From Bacteroidota bacterium (GTDB lineage Bacteria; Bacteroidota; Bacteroidia; Chitinophagales; Chitinophagaceae), in the NCBI GenBank assembly GCA_018268085.1, contig JAFDXE010000029.1, positions 1 to 57,682 of the forward strand: 57,682 nucleotides of DNA, read 5' to 3'. Of this stretch, positions 8,516 to 18,237 are shown in pieces (within the stretch, counting starts at the first letter, position 1; each line of letters opens with the position of its first letter). The translations under genes and the position numbers were made by a program. The notes under the pieces were generated by a model. The model saw nothing but the letters and a program-made list of their open reading frames with translations, made no database searches and was not told the DNA's origin.

Positions 8516-10942
8516 ATGAAGCACGCTACTACATTTGTTTTGCTTTTTGCATTACTATTTCCCGGTTTTTACACAAACGCACAGGTTCAAACAGCATCAG
8601 TTCCAAACAATCTTACCCGGATTGAAACCAAAGAAGGCACCTGGCTGTTTAGCATGTACCCAAAAGATATTATCAAGGCAACTTTTATTCCCATCGGCAG
8701 CGAAAGAAATGAGCAGCTATCCGATGCCGTTATTGCAAAGCCCGTTATAGAAAAAGCAACGATGCAACAATTCAGCGATCGTAAAAATTATTCCTGGAGC
8801 AATGGCACTTCTGTAGATGTTACGGAGAACGGATTGCTTTTTCATATATCCGGAGGCAAGGTTATTTCTTTACAAAGTAGTTTTTACAACAACGACAACA
8901 GGGGTTTTCGTTTTTCATTAACAAACGGAGAAAAAATATTCGGAACAGGCGAACGCAGTATTTCTTTGAACAGGCGGGGTTACCGGTTAAACCTTAACAA
9001 TGCACCGGCCTATGGTTACAGCTTAAATGCAGAGGCCTTAAATTTTAGTGTTCCATTTATCCTTTCGAGTGAATTATATGCGATCTTCTTCGATAATCCT
9101 TCAAAAGGATATTTGGATATAGGCAAAACCGATCCATCCGTACTTGAGTATGGTGTTAGCAGTGGGGAACTATCGTTTTACATCATTCCCGGTGCAGCTT
9201 ACGAATCGGTTTTGGAAGCATACCAATCACTCGTGGGTACGGCACCGTTACCTCCTCGCTGGTCGATGGGAAACCTTATGAGCAGGTTTGGATACAGCAG
9301 TGAAAAACAAACAAAAGAGATCATTGCTGCGATGAAAAAAGACAGTGTGCCTTTTGACGCCGTTGTTTTTGATTTGTTCTGGTTTGGCGATAGTATAAAA
9401 AATACAATGGGCAATCTTTCCTGGGTAAATAAGAAAGCATGGCCTGATCCAAAAAAAATGATCGCAGATTTTAAACGCCAGCATATTCGTACCATTTTAA
9501 TTACTGAACCTTTTGTATTAAAAACTTCTTTGAATTACGAACAATCGAAACACCTGTTGGCTGTTGATAGTACCGGCAATCCTTACACGCTCCAGGAATT
9601 TTATTTTGGTAAAGGCGGTATCATCGATATTTTCCGGAAAGATGCACAGCAATGGTTTTATTCCAAATACAAAGCGCAGATGGATATCGGCGTAACGGGC
9701 TGGTGGGGCGATTTGGGAGAACCGGAAAAACATCCGGCAGATGTGTATCATAACCTGAAAGATATCGGGTTCAACCGGAAATTTGCAGCAGACGAAGTGC
9801 ATAATATTTACGGGCATTACTGGAGTAAGATGCTGGCTGAAAATTTCAGAAGAGATTATCCATCGCAAAGATTGTTTCATTTAAACCGCAGCGGATATGC
9901 CGGTACACCGCGTTACAGTAGTTTTCCCTGGAGCGGAGATGTGAGCAGAAGCTGGGACGGGTTGAAAAGCCAGTTGCCCCTGATACAGGGCATGAGCATC
10001 AGCGGCATTCCTTATATACACAGCGATGCAGGTGGATTTGCCGGTGGTGAAGGAGACTGGGAATTGTATGTACGCTGGTTACAGTTTGCTGCTTTCACGC
10101 CCATTTATCGTCCGCATGGAACAGCATTAGGTGTTATTGAACCTGCAGTTAAAGATATTCCAAGTGAAGCGGCATTGTGGCCCGAACCAACGAGAACGCG
10201 TGCCCGAAATGCGGCAGTACTTCGTTATCAATGGCTGCCTTACAATTACACACTTACGTATTTACAGGCTACAAAAGGAAAACCACTCATTACGCCGATG
10301 TTCTTTCAAAACCGGAACGACAGCAACCTCTATAAAGCCGCCGACCAATATATGTGGGGCGATGAAGTAATGGTAGTTCCTATTATTGAAAGGGCACAAA
10401 AGGCAAGAACGTTTTATGTTCCGTTCGGTAAATGGACGAACCTAAGTAACATGCAAACCTTCGTTGGCCCGCGGTGGGTTACCGACAGCAGCATTAATTA
10501 TGAAGCGATACCTGTACTGGCAAAAGAAGGAAGTTTCATTCCGTTTATGCCAGGGCTGATGAGTACAGATGACTATAGTAAAGGAATACTTACGGTGTTA
10601 TATAATCCGTCTGCACAGCCGAGCAGTTATACATTGTATGAAGATGATGGCAGTGATGCAAATGCGCTGAAAAATAAACAGTTTGAAATTACCAGTTTCC
10701 ATTGTGACGGGATGAAACAATCGAGCACGTTTACGATTACCAGCAATGGCGGACGGTATAAAGGACGTGTTGAAAACAGGAAGATGATTATTGCCATTAC
10801 CAACATGAAACAAGGCCCTACTTCAGTTACAATTGACGGGAAAAAAATTGCGGTTGATAAAATGTGGCGTGCCGACAACAAATCAATTAATATACCTGTG
10901 GTATTTCAACACAGGAAAACAATTATCCAGGTAAACTTTTAG
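8516..10942 (+). CDS. GH31 family alpha-glucosidase, periplasmic
   Basis: An 808-residue retaining alpha-glucosidase that would release glucose from malto- or isomalto-oligosaccharides. The signal peptide covers residues 1-22 (ends TNAQ). An N-terminal beta-sandwich leads to the GH31 barrel. The nucleophile is D399 in GDLGEPEKH and the acid/base is D475 in PWSGDVSRSW. IHSDAGGFAG and RPHGTALG line the active site, and C-terminal beta domains (DDYSKG to the end) are present. It opens a two-gene unit with the (alpha/alpha)6 glycosidase 10 bases downstream, and converges on susCDEF. GH31 members vary in linkage, so alpha-1,4 against alpha-1,6 preference is not settled. Confidence 0.93.
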   Translation: MKHATTFVLLFALLFPGFYTNAQVQTASVPNNLTRIETKEGTWLFSMYPKDIIKATFIPIGSERNEQLSDAVIAKPVIEKATMQQFSDRKNYSWSNGTSVDVTENGLLFHISGGKVISLQSSFYNNDNRGFRFSLTNGEKIFGTGERSISLNRRGYRLNLNNAPAYGYSLNAEALNFSVPFILSSELYAIFFDNPSKGYLDIGKTDPSVLEYGVSSGELSFYIIPGAAYESVLEAYQSLVGTAPLPPRWSMGNLMSRFGYSSEKQTKEIIAAMKKDSVPFDAVVFDLFWFGDSIKNTMGNLSWVNKKAWPDPKKMIADFKRQHIRTILITEPFVLKTSLNYEQSKHLLAVDSTGNPYTLQEFYFGKGGIIDIFRKDAQQWFYSKYKAQMDIGVTGWWGDLGEPEKHPADVYHNLKDIGFNRKFAADEVHNIYGHYWSKMLAENFRRDYPSQRLFHLNRSGYAGTPRYSSFPWSGDVSRSWDGLKSQLPLIQGMSISGIPYIHSDAGGFAGGEGDWELYVRWLQFAAFTPIYRPHGTALGVIEPAVKDIPSEAALWPEPTRTRARNAAVLRYQWLPYNYTLTYLQATKGKPLITPMFFQNRNDSNLYKAADQYMWGDEVMVVPIIERAQKARTFYVPFGKWTNLSNMQTFVGPRWVTDSSINYEAIPVLAKEGSFIPFMPGLMSTDDYSKGILTVLYNPSAQPSSYTLYEDDGSDANALKNKQFEITSFHCDGMKQSSTFTITSNGGRYKGRVENRKMIIAITNMKQGPTSVTIDGKKIAVDKMWRADNKSINIPVVFQHRKTIIQVNF

Positions 10943-10952
10943 AAATATTATC

Positions 10953-13631
10953 ATGACAAACAGGAAATTTCTTACCACCTGCCTACTGAGCGGGTTTGCT
11001 GCAGGAACGGTATATGCACAGGATCCGATTTTCAGGAATAGTGCGTTTGAAGTATATAAAGACAAAATTGTTCAGGGAAATTATACTGCAAAAATTTTAT
11101 CTGCTAAGCATATTGTTTCCAATTATCAAAGTCCGGCAAATGAATTCATCAGCCCGGTGATCAATTTCAAATTCAGTATAAACAGGAAAGACAATGAAAT
11201 GCGGCCGGGCGTGAATCATTCGTTTGCCTGTTTACCGGTGAATGGTGTTTGTGAAACGCCGGTGATAAAATTCGGAACACAGTATGTGGATGACCGGAAA
11301 GTTCCGGAGAAAACTTTCCTGGCGCCTGATACAAAACTCATCATTAAAGTAGATATGCGTGAGGTGCTTGCTGCATTAAAGAAAGATGGATTTTATACCA
11401 CATTCAACGGTGAAAAAATATATGCGCAGGATTTTAAAGAGCTGTATGTGGCCGGGGAAACAGAACCGATGGTTTGGGATTTTGACAATCTTCATAACAG
11501 GCCGCAGTTGGAAATGAAAGATCCCGATGGTGACGGCATTTATGAAGCAACGATGCTGGTTAATGAACAGAAAAAAGAAAAAGACCTGGCAACAGACTGG
11601 AAATTATCTAAAGACATTTCAGCCTTTCCGCAATATAAATCCGGTTTCCCGGTATCGGATGCGATCTATAATATGTCGCTCGAAGAAATGCAACGTGCTA
11701 TTGAGCCAGACAGTACATTCAGAACAGGAAAAGAATGGGCAGGCGTGTGGACAAGGGATATCAGTTACAGCATCATTTTATCGATGGCCTACCTGCAGCC
11801 TAAGGTGGCAAAATACAGCCTGATGAGAAAAGTGAAGAACGGGAAGATCATACAGGATACTGGTACCGGTGGCGCATACCCGAACTCTACCGACAGGATG
11901 ATCTGGGCAAATGCAGCCTGGGAATTATACAAAGCTACCGGCGACAAAGACTGGCTGCAACAGTCGTACAGCATAATCAAAAATTCAGTAGATGATGATT
12001 TGCTGAATGCACATGATAAGGTAACCGGTATGGTAAGAGGTGAATCGTCTTTTCTGGATTGGAGAGAACAAACCTATCCTAAATGGATGCAGCCAGCCGA
12101 CATTTTTGAATCTGAATGCCTGGGAACAAATGCTGTTCATTACCAGGCGAGCAAGGTATTGTCTGAAATGGCTACGCTGCTGAATAAAAAAGAGGATGCT
12201 GAAAAATATGCTGCGGTAGCACAGCGGATAAAAGATGGCATCAACCAACACTTATGGATAGCCGAAAAAGGATATTACGGCCAGTATGTGTATGGAAGTA
12301 ATTTCCGGAGTTTGTCGGAAAAATCGGAAGCACTGGGAGAAGCGCTCACGGTGATATTCGGCATTGCCGATGATAACCGGAAAAAACTGGTGGTTAGTAA
12401 AACACCTGTTACTGCCTTTGGTATTTCATGTATTTATCCGCAAATTGAAAACATACCACCTTATCACAATGATGCGGTATGGCCATTTGTTCAATCTTAC
12501 TGGGCACAGGCGGCAGCAAAAGCCGGTAATGAAAATGCGGTGCTGGCCAGTATTGCAGCTATTTATCGCCCTGCAGCGATGTTCTTAACCAATAAAGAAA
12601 ATTTTGTGGCAACCAATGGCGACTACAAAGGCACGGTGATCAACTCCAGCAATATGTTGTGGAGTTTGGCCGGTAACATCAGCCTGGTTCATAAAATTTT
12701 ATTTGGCATTGAATTTAAAGCAGACCGGTTAGAGTTTCATCCGTTTATACCGTATGCATTCAATGGAAAACGCATCCTGGATAATTTCAGTTATCGCAAC
12801 GCCATTTTAAATATACAGGTGGAAGGATACGGAAACAGCATCCGACAGTTTATACTGGATGGAAAAATTATTACCGAACCTATTGTGCCGGCAACTTTAA
12901 CAGGCAAACATTCCATAAAAATTGTGATGGCCAATAATAAGCTAACCGTGCAGGTTAATGAAGTTGCGAATCATACAGCGCCCGGATACCCGGAATGCAT
13001 GTTAAAGGGTAGCCTGCTGGTATGGACTGCTCAGAAAAATGCGGCTGCTTATAAAGTTTTAAAAAACGGCAAGGAAGTAATTCGCACAAATAAAATGAGT
13101 ACAACTGTTGAAACAGATGCGTATGCAGAATACCAGGTAATTGCAATGGACAAAGAGGGGTATGAATCTTTTGCCAGCGAGCCGGCAGTTGTAATGGGTA
13201 AAAATGTGATTAACATAGAAATGGAAACAGTAGCTGCAAAAGCCGGTTATGATTACAAAGGTTTTTCCGGAGACGGATTTGTGGAGATCAGTAAAGACAA
13301 AAATCTGCAGCTTAGCATTCCCGTTAGTATTCCTGAAGACGGGCTGTATGCTATCCGGTTTCGGTATTCAAACGGAAATGGACCGAAGAATACCGAGAAT
13401 AAATGTGCCATTCGCACTGTAAAAGAAAACGGTACTTTTATTGGTACTGTAATTTTTCCGCAGCGTGGGCCCGATGAATGGTCGAACTGGGGACTTAGTA
13501 ATCCGGTTCAGCAAACCTTAACCAAAGGCGATCATGTAATAAGTTTATCGTTTGAGCCTGCCAATGAAAATATGAATGGGGAAATAAACCAGGCGATGAT
13601 TGATATGGTGAGCGTAGTAAAGATTAAGTAA
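10953..13631 (+). CDS. (alpha/alpha)6-barrel glycoside hydrolase with flanking carbohydrate-binding-like domains
   Basis: An 892-residue secreted enzyme; signal peptide 1-23 (ends VYAQ). Residues about 25-205 form a beta-rich region containing DPDGDGIYEATM, which resembles a glycan-binding module. Residues about 235-620 show the six-hairpin toroid of trehalase, GDE_C and GH63-like enzymes: EWAGVWTRDIS, NSTDRMIWANAAWEL, SSFLDWREQTYP and HNDAVWPFVQSYW. A fibronectin-like stretch follows, and the last 140 residues (IEMETVAAKAG to QAMIDMVSVV) look like a CBM6/35-type domain. Debranching or exo-glucosidase action on alpha-glucans is inferred from the neighbours; I cannot assign a GH number. It lies 10 bases after GH31. 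Confidence 0.8.
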   Translation: MTNRKFLTTCLLSGFAAGTVYAQDPIFRNSAFEVYKDKIVQGNYTAKILSAKHIVSNYQSPANEFISPVINFKFSINRKDNEMRPGVNHSFACLPVNGVCETPVIKFGTQYVDDRKVPEKTFLAPDTKLIIKVDMREVLAALKKDGFYTTFNGEKIYAQDFKELYVAGETEPMVWDFDNLHNRPQLEMKDPDGDGIYEATMLVNEQKKEKDLATDWKLSKDISAFPQYKSGFPVSDAIYNMSLEEMQRAIEPDSTFRTGKEWAGVWTRDISYSIILSMAYLQPKVAKYSLMRKVKNGKIIQDTGTGGAYPNSTDRMIWANAAWELYKATGDKDWLQQSYSIIKNSVDDDLLNAHDKVTGMVRGESSFLDWREQTYPKWMQPADIFESECLGTNAVHYQASKVLSEMATLLNKKEDAEKYAAVAQRIKDGINQHLWIAEKGYYGQYVYGSNFRSLSEKSEALGEALTVIFGIADDNRKKLVVSKTPVTAFGISCIYPQIENIPPYHNDAVWPFVQSYWAQAAAKAGNENAVLASIAAIYRPAAMFLTNKENFVATNGDYKGTVINSSNMLWSLAGNISLVHKILFGIEFKADRLEFHPFIPYAFNGKRILDNFSYRNAILNIQVEGYGNSIRQFILDGKIITEPIVPATLTGKHSIKIVMANNKLTVQVNEVANHTAPGYPECMLKGSLLVWTAQKNAAAYKVLKNGKEVIRTNKMSTTVETDAYAEYQVIAMDKEGYESFASEPAVVMGKNVINIEMETVAAKAGYDYKGFSGDGFVEISKDKNLQLSIPVSIPEDGLYAIRFRYSNGNGPKNTENKCAIRTVKENGTFIGTVIFPQRGPDEWSNWGLSNPVQQTLTKGDHVISLSFEPANENMNGEINQAMIDMVSVVKIK

Positions 13632-13778
13632 TGTGGAATTAAAGCTTGCCTTTACGGTTTAACGTTAAAACATACCGGCTACAAAATCCAAAAGCTCAAC
13701 CTTGTACAAAGCAATTGTTACTTAATTATCGCATGGACTTATCAGTTCATCAGCGAAATGCTTTTGCAACTGGTTAAA

Positions 13779-13820
13779 CGCTTTGTGTTCTTTTCAGCCA
13801 ATGCGCCTTAGCGGCAAAAG
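13779..13820. repeat. Decayed copy of the 4925-5070 element end
   Basis: Read on the minus strand, TTTTGCCGCTAAGGC followed by AAAAGAACACAAAG resembles TTTTTGCC-ACAAAGAC-GCTAAGGC-AGAAAGAA at 4925-4965, with small insertions and deletions. It lies in the gap between the convergent glycosidase and susF genes. The match is partial and judged by eye. Confidence 0.4.
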
Positions 13821-13853
13821 CTTTGTACGCAGCGGTAAAACCACCTAAAATAC

Positions 13854-13881
13854 AAAGGCTGATCATCGCTGACCAGCCTTT
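13854..13881. terminator. Bidirectional terminator between the (alpha/alpha)6 glycosidase and susF
   Basis: AAAGGCTG (13854-13861) and CAGCCTTT (13874-13881) form a perfect 8-bp stem with a 12-base loop, followed by ATTTT on the plus strand and GTATTTT on the minus strand. It sits between two convergent operons and can serve both. Confidence 0.7.
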
Positions 13882-13902
13882 ATTTTAACCAAAACAAAAC
13901 GA

Positions 13903-15669
13903 TTAATCGATTCTCATCGATTGAGTATTTTCATTTAAAGTAATTGTGTACGTTCCGGCAACAGCAGGCGTTTTAAAGTTATCGCCACCTTCCCATTTGA
14001 TTCCTCTCGGAGATCCAACAGACTGGCTTTGTCCGCTATTGTCTTCATAGTCGAATGCACCCCATGCATTTCCTGCAAGGAATTTAATATCCTTATTGGC
14101 AAGAAGATCAACTGTGATAGTCCACACACCATTTCCTGAGTACGTCATTTGCGGAGAAGCTGCAGGGTCCCATGCGTTAACGCCGTTGATACCATCTCCC
14201 ACCAAACGCATTTCGCTTGCGCCCATGAACTGGTAAGTTACATTGTCTCTGTTACGTCCATCCCAGATTGCCCTGTAAGCACCTGAAGAAGGTGGGTTGC
14301 TGAAGTTGCCACCGTTTATTTCTACAGTGCTTCCGCTTGGGCCAGAAGAACCATAACTTCTTGTTTCATCAACCGCATTACTACCATTGTTCCATGCATC
14401 GTTGTCGATCATTTTCCATCCGTCAACAGTAAAATCAGTTACGCCGATGAAAAGGTTGGTTCCTGCATTTGCCATTGCATAAGTAGGGAAAACGTTTGGC
14501 GGATTCCAGCCGGCGCCGGTTGCACCACCTACAAATCCCATTCTGCCTTGTGTAATATTGTATTCCATGGTACCAACGTTAATGGTTATACGATACCATC
14601 CTGCTGCGCCAACACTGAGGTTACCACCTCCCGGAGACAGCACACCAGCACCGCCGGAACCGTAGTTGATGCTCCATGATTGTCCTTGTGTGAATTTAAA
14701 TTCTGCATTTGCAGGCAAATAGATATAGATGTAATACATGTTATTCAATAAACCTGAACGCTGGTCCCTGATCAGTTCTGGTGCAGATGAAGGATCCCAG
14801 TCGTTACCGTTACCGGTTGAGGCCTGGTAACCACCCGGCATATAGAATCGTAAAATAGAAACATAGCTTTGGATCTGGATGGTAACCGCATTTGAGTATG
14901 CAATTGCGCCCAATGCAGTTACAGCTTTGATCCTGTATTCAACTGAACCCTGCGCTCCCATTACAATACCGGAGTTGATTGCAGTCTGGTTCATTTGATC
15001 CTGTGTAAGCGTTTTTGTATACATGTTATCTCCTACCGGAATTTCATTAACTGTTCCGAATCCACCGCCTGCAATATCGTACTGTATAGTGTAAGTAACT
15101 GTACCACTGTAACCCGTAAACGAAGCTGTCCAGTCAAATGTTTCAACCGGGTCGTTTGCAGTTGGCAGGCTCAACACTACATTATTGTCGGAGTTGGTAA
15201 GCACAGAAGGATCATTGAATGCGCTTACTGAAAGACTGATCTCATTTGAATAATATCTTTCGTTATTGTTTCCGTAGGAAGAAGCGATTCTTACTTTAAG
15301 ATTGTAAGGCTGGCCAACTGTGTAACCGTAATTGAGGAGGATATTGTTCAATTCACGACCGGTGATAGAAGTTGTGTAACCGGCCATAATTTCCTTTTTG
15401 GTTGCACGCATGTAATCACCACCTGCTGAATCTATCTCCAATACAAATTTGTAATTGGAGGAATCAGTAGCATAATTAGGATTTGTCCAGTTAAAGGTAA
15501 CTACTGCATTGGTAGAATCTGCCTGAGTTGGCACAACTGTAGTTGTAGAACTCGTAAGGGAAACAGCATTCCCGTTATTATAATGCGGAAGCGGATCTAC
15601 TTTGCTACAGGCAGCAAAGAATGATACCATTGCCAGGCAAACAGTTAAGTATTTTAAAATTTGTTTCAT
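13903..15669 (-). CDS. SusF/SusE-like surface starch-binding lipoprotein
   Basis: A 588-residue outer-membrane lipoprotein. The signal ends at FFAAC (cysteine at 21) and is followed by SKVDP, an acidic stretch of the kind linked to surface export in Bacteroidota. Residues about 35-270 hold two SusE-type beta-sandwich repeats, seen in the parallel phrases VVTFNWTNPNYATDS and PVETFDWTASFTGYS. The C-terminal half (about 275-588) has tandem starch-binding-like modules with FYMPGGYQ, GMGFVGG-type turns, MRLVGDGING and KDIKFLAGNAWG. SusE/SusF bind starch but do not cut it. It is the last gene of the susC operon, 44 bases after susE. Confidence 0.88.
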   Translation of the reverse strand: MKQILKYLTVCLAMVSFFAACSKVDPLPHYNNGNAVSLTSSTTTVVPTQADSTNAVVTFNWTNPNYATDSSNYKFVLEIDSAGGDYMRATKKEIMAGYTTSITGRELNNILLNYGYTVGQPYNLKVRIASSYGNNNERYYSNEISLSVSAFNDPSVLTNSDNNVVLSLPTANDPVETFDWTASFTGYSGTVTYTIQYDIAGGGFGTVNEIPVGDNMYTKTLTQDQMNQTAINSGIVMGAQGSVEYRIKAVTALGAIAYSNAVTIQIQSYVSILRFYMPGGYQASTGNGNDWDPSSAPELIRDQRSGLLNNMYYIYIYLPANAEFKFTQGQSWSINYGSGGAGVLSPGGGNLSVGAAGWYRITINVGTMEYNITQGRMGFVGGATGAGWNPPNVFPTYAMANAGTNLFIGVTDFTVDGWKMIDNDAWNNGSNAVDETRSYGSSGPSGSTVEINGGNFSNPPSSGAYRAIWDGRNRDNVTYQFMGASEMRLVGDGINGVNAWDPAASPQMTYSGNGVWTITVDLLANKDIKFLAGNAWGAFDYEDNSGQSQSVGSPRGIKWEGGDNFKTPAVAGTYTITLNENTQSMRID

Positions 15670-15713
15670 TTTTTTTCTTTTTGATAATTTGTAAGGTTAC
15701 CCTTTAGTATTGA

Positions 15714-16580
15714 TTATTGTTTTTCAACAGTGTATTTTCCTGTTTTAAAATCAAATGTTAGTTTATACAAACCGCTGTCATCGGGTCCTGGAATATCTGC
15801 ATTGTAAAAACTATTACCGCCATTGTATCCAAATTCCCCGGTTGTTTTATACCCGGCAGCGGTATTGTCATGAACTGCATATTTATTACTCCATGAACCA
15901 TTTTCCGGTAGTAAAAGGTAATATTGTCCGCCAGTTAGATTAACTGTTAACTCGTATTTAGTTACATCTACCTGCGTGAACGTTTGTTCTGCCAGGTTAG
16001 CTGAAGGAATTGGATTGCTCCATCCGCCCGGAGAGGCGCTTCCTACCAGGTACAGGTTACCGGTAGTTGGTACCGGAACCGCAACATCAAGATAAGGAGT
16101 TACTCCATTGATGCGGATTGGATCTGAATACACAGGAAGGTTATCATTTCTTAATACAGCTTTGATTCTTACTTCAATATCATGCGGTACATCTACTTCT
16201 AATCCGTTTAAACCGATGTGCGCCAATGACCTGTTTAAAACAGAATCGTTTAAGTCAATGCCAAGGTCTTTTGAAATGATGATATCACTTGTATTATCGG
16301 GCGTTCCAAAATTTGCACCGGCCAAATCAAATTGAAGGTAATAGGTTACATCCTGGGAACTTATGCCTGTAGTAAACTGGTACTCAGGATTTGTCCATGA
16401 AAATGTTACCGCATGTTGTAATGCTGTTGCTTTGGTTAACAAAATCGGGCCTGCAGTAGAAGCACTCAGTTCCGGTTTTGAAGCACCCAGGTAATTCACC
16501 CTGTTTTCATCTTTTTTGCAGGAAGCCAGCGAAGCGACAACCAGCGAAAGAGTGATAATATTCTGAATTATTTTTTTCAT
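15714..16580 (-). CDS. SusE-like starch-binding lipoprotein
   Basis: A 288-residue lipoprotein. The ATG at 16580 starts a lipoprotein signal ending LASC with CKKDEN after it; eight residues of upstream open frame lack an ATG. An N-terminal SusE domain (HAVTFSWTNPEYQ) is followed by an Ig-like strand region. The single C-terminal module (NLYLVGSASPGGWSNP to FDFKTGKYTVEKQ) is of the type that binds glucan in SusE/F. It is shorter than its neighbour susF and shares the same architecture, so the pair probably arose by duplication and divergence. It lies 24 bases after the susD stop. Confidence 0.88.
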   Translation of the reverse strand: MKKIIQNIITLSLVVASLASCKKDENRVNYLGASKPELSASTAGPILLTKATALQHAVTFSWTNPEYQFTTGISSQDVTYYLQFDLAGANFGTPDNTSDIIISKDLGIDLNDSVLNRSLAHIGLNGLEVDVPHDIEVRIKAVLRNDNLPVYSDPIRINGVTPYLDVAVPVPTTGNLYLVGSASPGGWSNPIPSANLAEQTFTQVDVTKYELTVNLTGGQYYLLLPENGSWSNKYAVHDNTAAGYKTTGEFGYNGGNSFYNADIPGPDDSGLYKLTFDFKTGKYTVEKQ

Positions 16581-16604
16581 TTTGTTTCTGTTTTGTATTT
16601 GCAA

Positions 16605-18206
16605 TTAATAACCGGGATTTTGAACCAGGTTTGAATTTGTATTCATATCTGAATCAGGGATCGGGAATAATTTTCTGTATTCAGGTACACCGGTTCCATT
16701 AGGAGCGCCCGCTTTCCAAGGCCAAACGTAACTACCTTCTACAAATTTGTTAAACCTGATCAGATCACTTCTTCTGAAACCTTCCCAATACAGTTCCCTG
16801 GATCTTTCGTCTAAAATAAAATCCAATGTTAATGATCCCAATGTAATATTTCCGTTAGTGTTGCCATAGGCTCTTTTACGAATATCATTTACAAGATTAA
16901 GTGCAATATTCATATCTCCTGCACCTCCCCGCAATACAGCTTCAGCATAGATAAGATTCATTTCTGCACTTCTGAAAATAGGGAAATCAATATCTGCAAA
17001 ATCACCACTGGATCCGATATTTCCGGCTTTAGTTATATTTCTGTATTTAGTAACTGCAAAACCTTCACGGAAACTTGGAGCAGGATCTGCACTTAAATTA
17101 ATGCTTTGATTTGTTGTGAAGAACTGGGCACGGTGATCTAATGCACCCGTATAATCCGGAAATTTATTCGGAAGGCTACTGGTCGTTCTGATTCCTCCCC
17201 AGCCTGAATTAACGCCAAATAACGATGATGGCATATCTCCTCCAACAGGTGCGTGCGTGAGGAATGTTGTACCTCCAAAGTTTTTGGTTTTTAATCCATC
17301 GTAATTTATTGTCATTATAAATTCACTCGTGTTGGTATTATTATCTGCCAGCATCAATTCCCTGTAATCAGGAATTAATACAAAACCGTCGGCCAGTGTT
17401 TTATTTGCATAATCAGCAGCTTCAGTCCACCTCGGTGTATTTGTATATACTTCTGCATTTAAATAAACGCGGGCAAGCAAAGCGGTAACGGCAGACCGTG
17501 TAGATCGGCCATATTCATTTGAGATGGGCATTTTTCCTTCCAGATCTTTTAGTTCTCCCACTATGTAATCGAATAAGTCGGCTCTTTTAATTTGTTTTGG
17601 CAGCGCACCACCCACTTCATCTTTTTCGGTTACGAAGGGCACGTTTCCAAACAAGTCGATTAAGACAGAATATTGATACGCTCTTAAAAATCTCGCTTCC
17701 AAAGCATAGTTTTTAATGGTTTCAGCTTCTGTACCGGTAATGCCACGAGCCGCAACTTTAGCATCAGTTGATTGCCTGATAAATTCGTTGGCGAGCGTTA
17801 TCTGGTAAAAAGAACGATAATACAAACCCTTTGAAATTACGTTGTCGGGAGTCCATGCCATGTTATGGAAGAAGTGAATTCCCGGATCGTTCCAAAGTGA
17901 TACAACTACTGCTTCATCTGTGCTAATTTCCTGTACCCACCAGTATAAACGAAGGAAGTCTGATGTACCTTCGTCAATTCCTCCTACGTCTCCACACTGG
18001 CTACATGGAGTAGCTGGACCAATATTCCCTGTTAAAGCGAAGCTTGCATACACTTTGGCAAGTGCGCTTTGATAACCTGAGAACGTAGAATACTGAACTT
18101 CTGTTGTTACTCCGTTAGTAGGCTCCCTGTCCAGGTCTTTAGTACAGGAAGCGAGCATTCCAATACTGAGCAGGCAAACCGCAGTTTTTAAAATATATTT
18201 TTTCAT
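16605..18206 (-). CDS. RagB/SusD family nutrient-binding lipoprotein
   Basis: A 533-residue SusD homologue, the surface lid that hands oligosaccharides to the SusC channel. The lipoprotein signal ends at LASC (CTKDLDRE follows). TPR-like helices appear in NYALEARFLRAYQYSVLIDLFGNVPF and SRSTRSAVTALLARVYLNAE-type segments. The conserved C-terminal signature FILDERSRELYWEGFRRSDLIRF is seen in parts (ILDERSRELYWEG). The ATG at 18206 is chosen because it begins the signal; the frame runs 14 codons further upstream. It sits 31 bases after susC and forms the core SusCD pair. Confidence 0.95.
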   Translation of the reverse strand: MKKYILKTAVCLLSIGMLASCTKDLDREPTNGVTTEVQYSTFSGYQSALAKVYASFALTGNIGPATPCSQCGDVGGIDEGTSDFLRLYWWVQEISTDEAVVVSLWNDPGIHFFHNMAWTPDNVISKGLYYRSFYQITLANEFIRQSTDAKVAARGITGTEAETIKNYALEARFLRAYQYSVLIDLFGNVPFVTEKDEVGGALPKQIKRADLFDYIVGELKDLEGKMPISNEYGRSTRSAVTALLARVYLNAEVYTNTPRWTEAADYANKTLADGFVLIPDYRELMLADNNTNTSEFIMTINYDGLKTKNFGGTTFLTHAPVGGDMPSSLFGVNSGWGGIRTTSSLPNKFPDYTGALDHRAQFFTTNQSINLSADPAPSFREGFAVTKYRNITKAGNIGSSGDFADIDFPIFRSAEMNLIYAEAVLRGGAGDMNIALNLVNDIRKRAYGNTNGNITLGSLTLDFILDERSRELYWEGFRRSDLIRFNKFVEGSYVWPWKAGAPNGTGVPEYRKLFPIPDSDMNTNSNLVQNPGY

Positions 18207-18237
18207 TAGTTTGATTTTAATAATTATATACGTTTGA

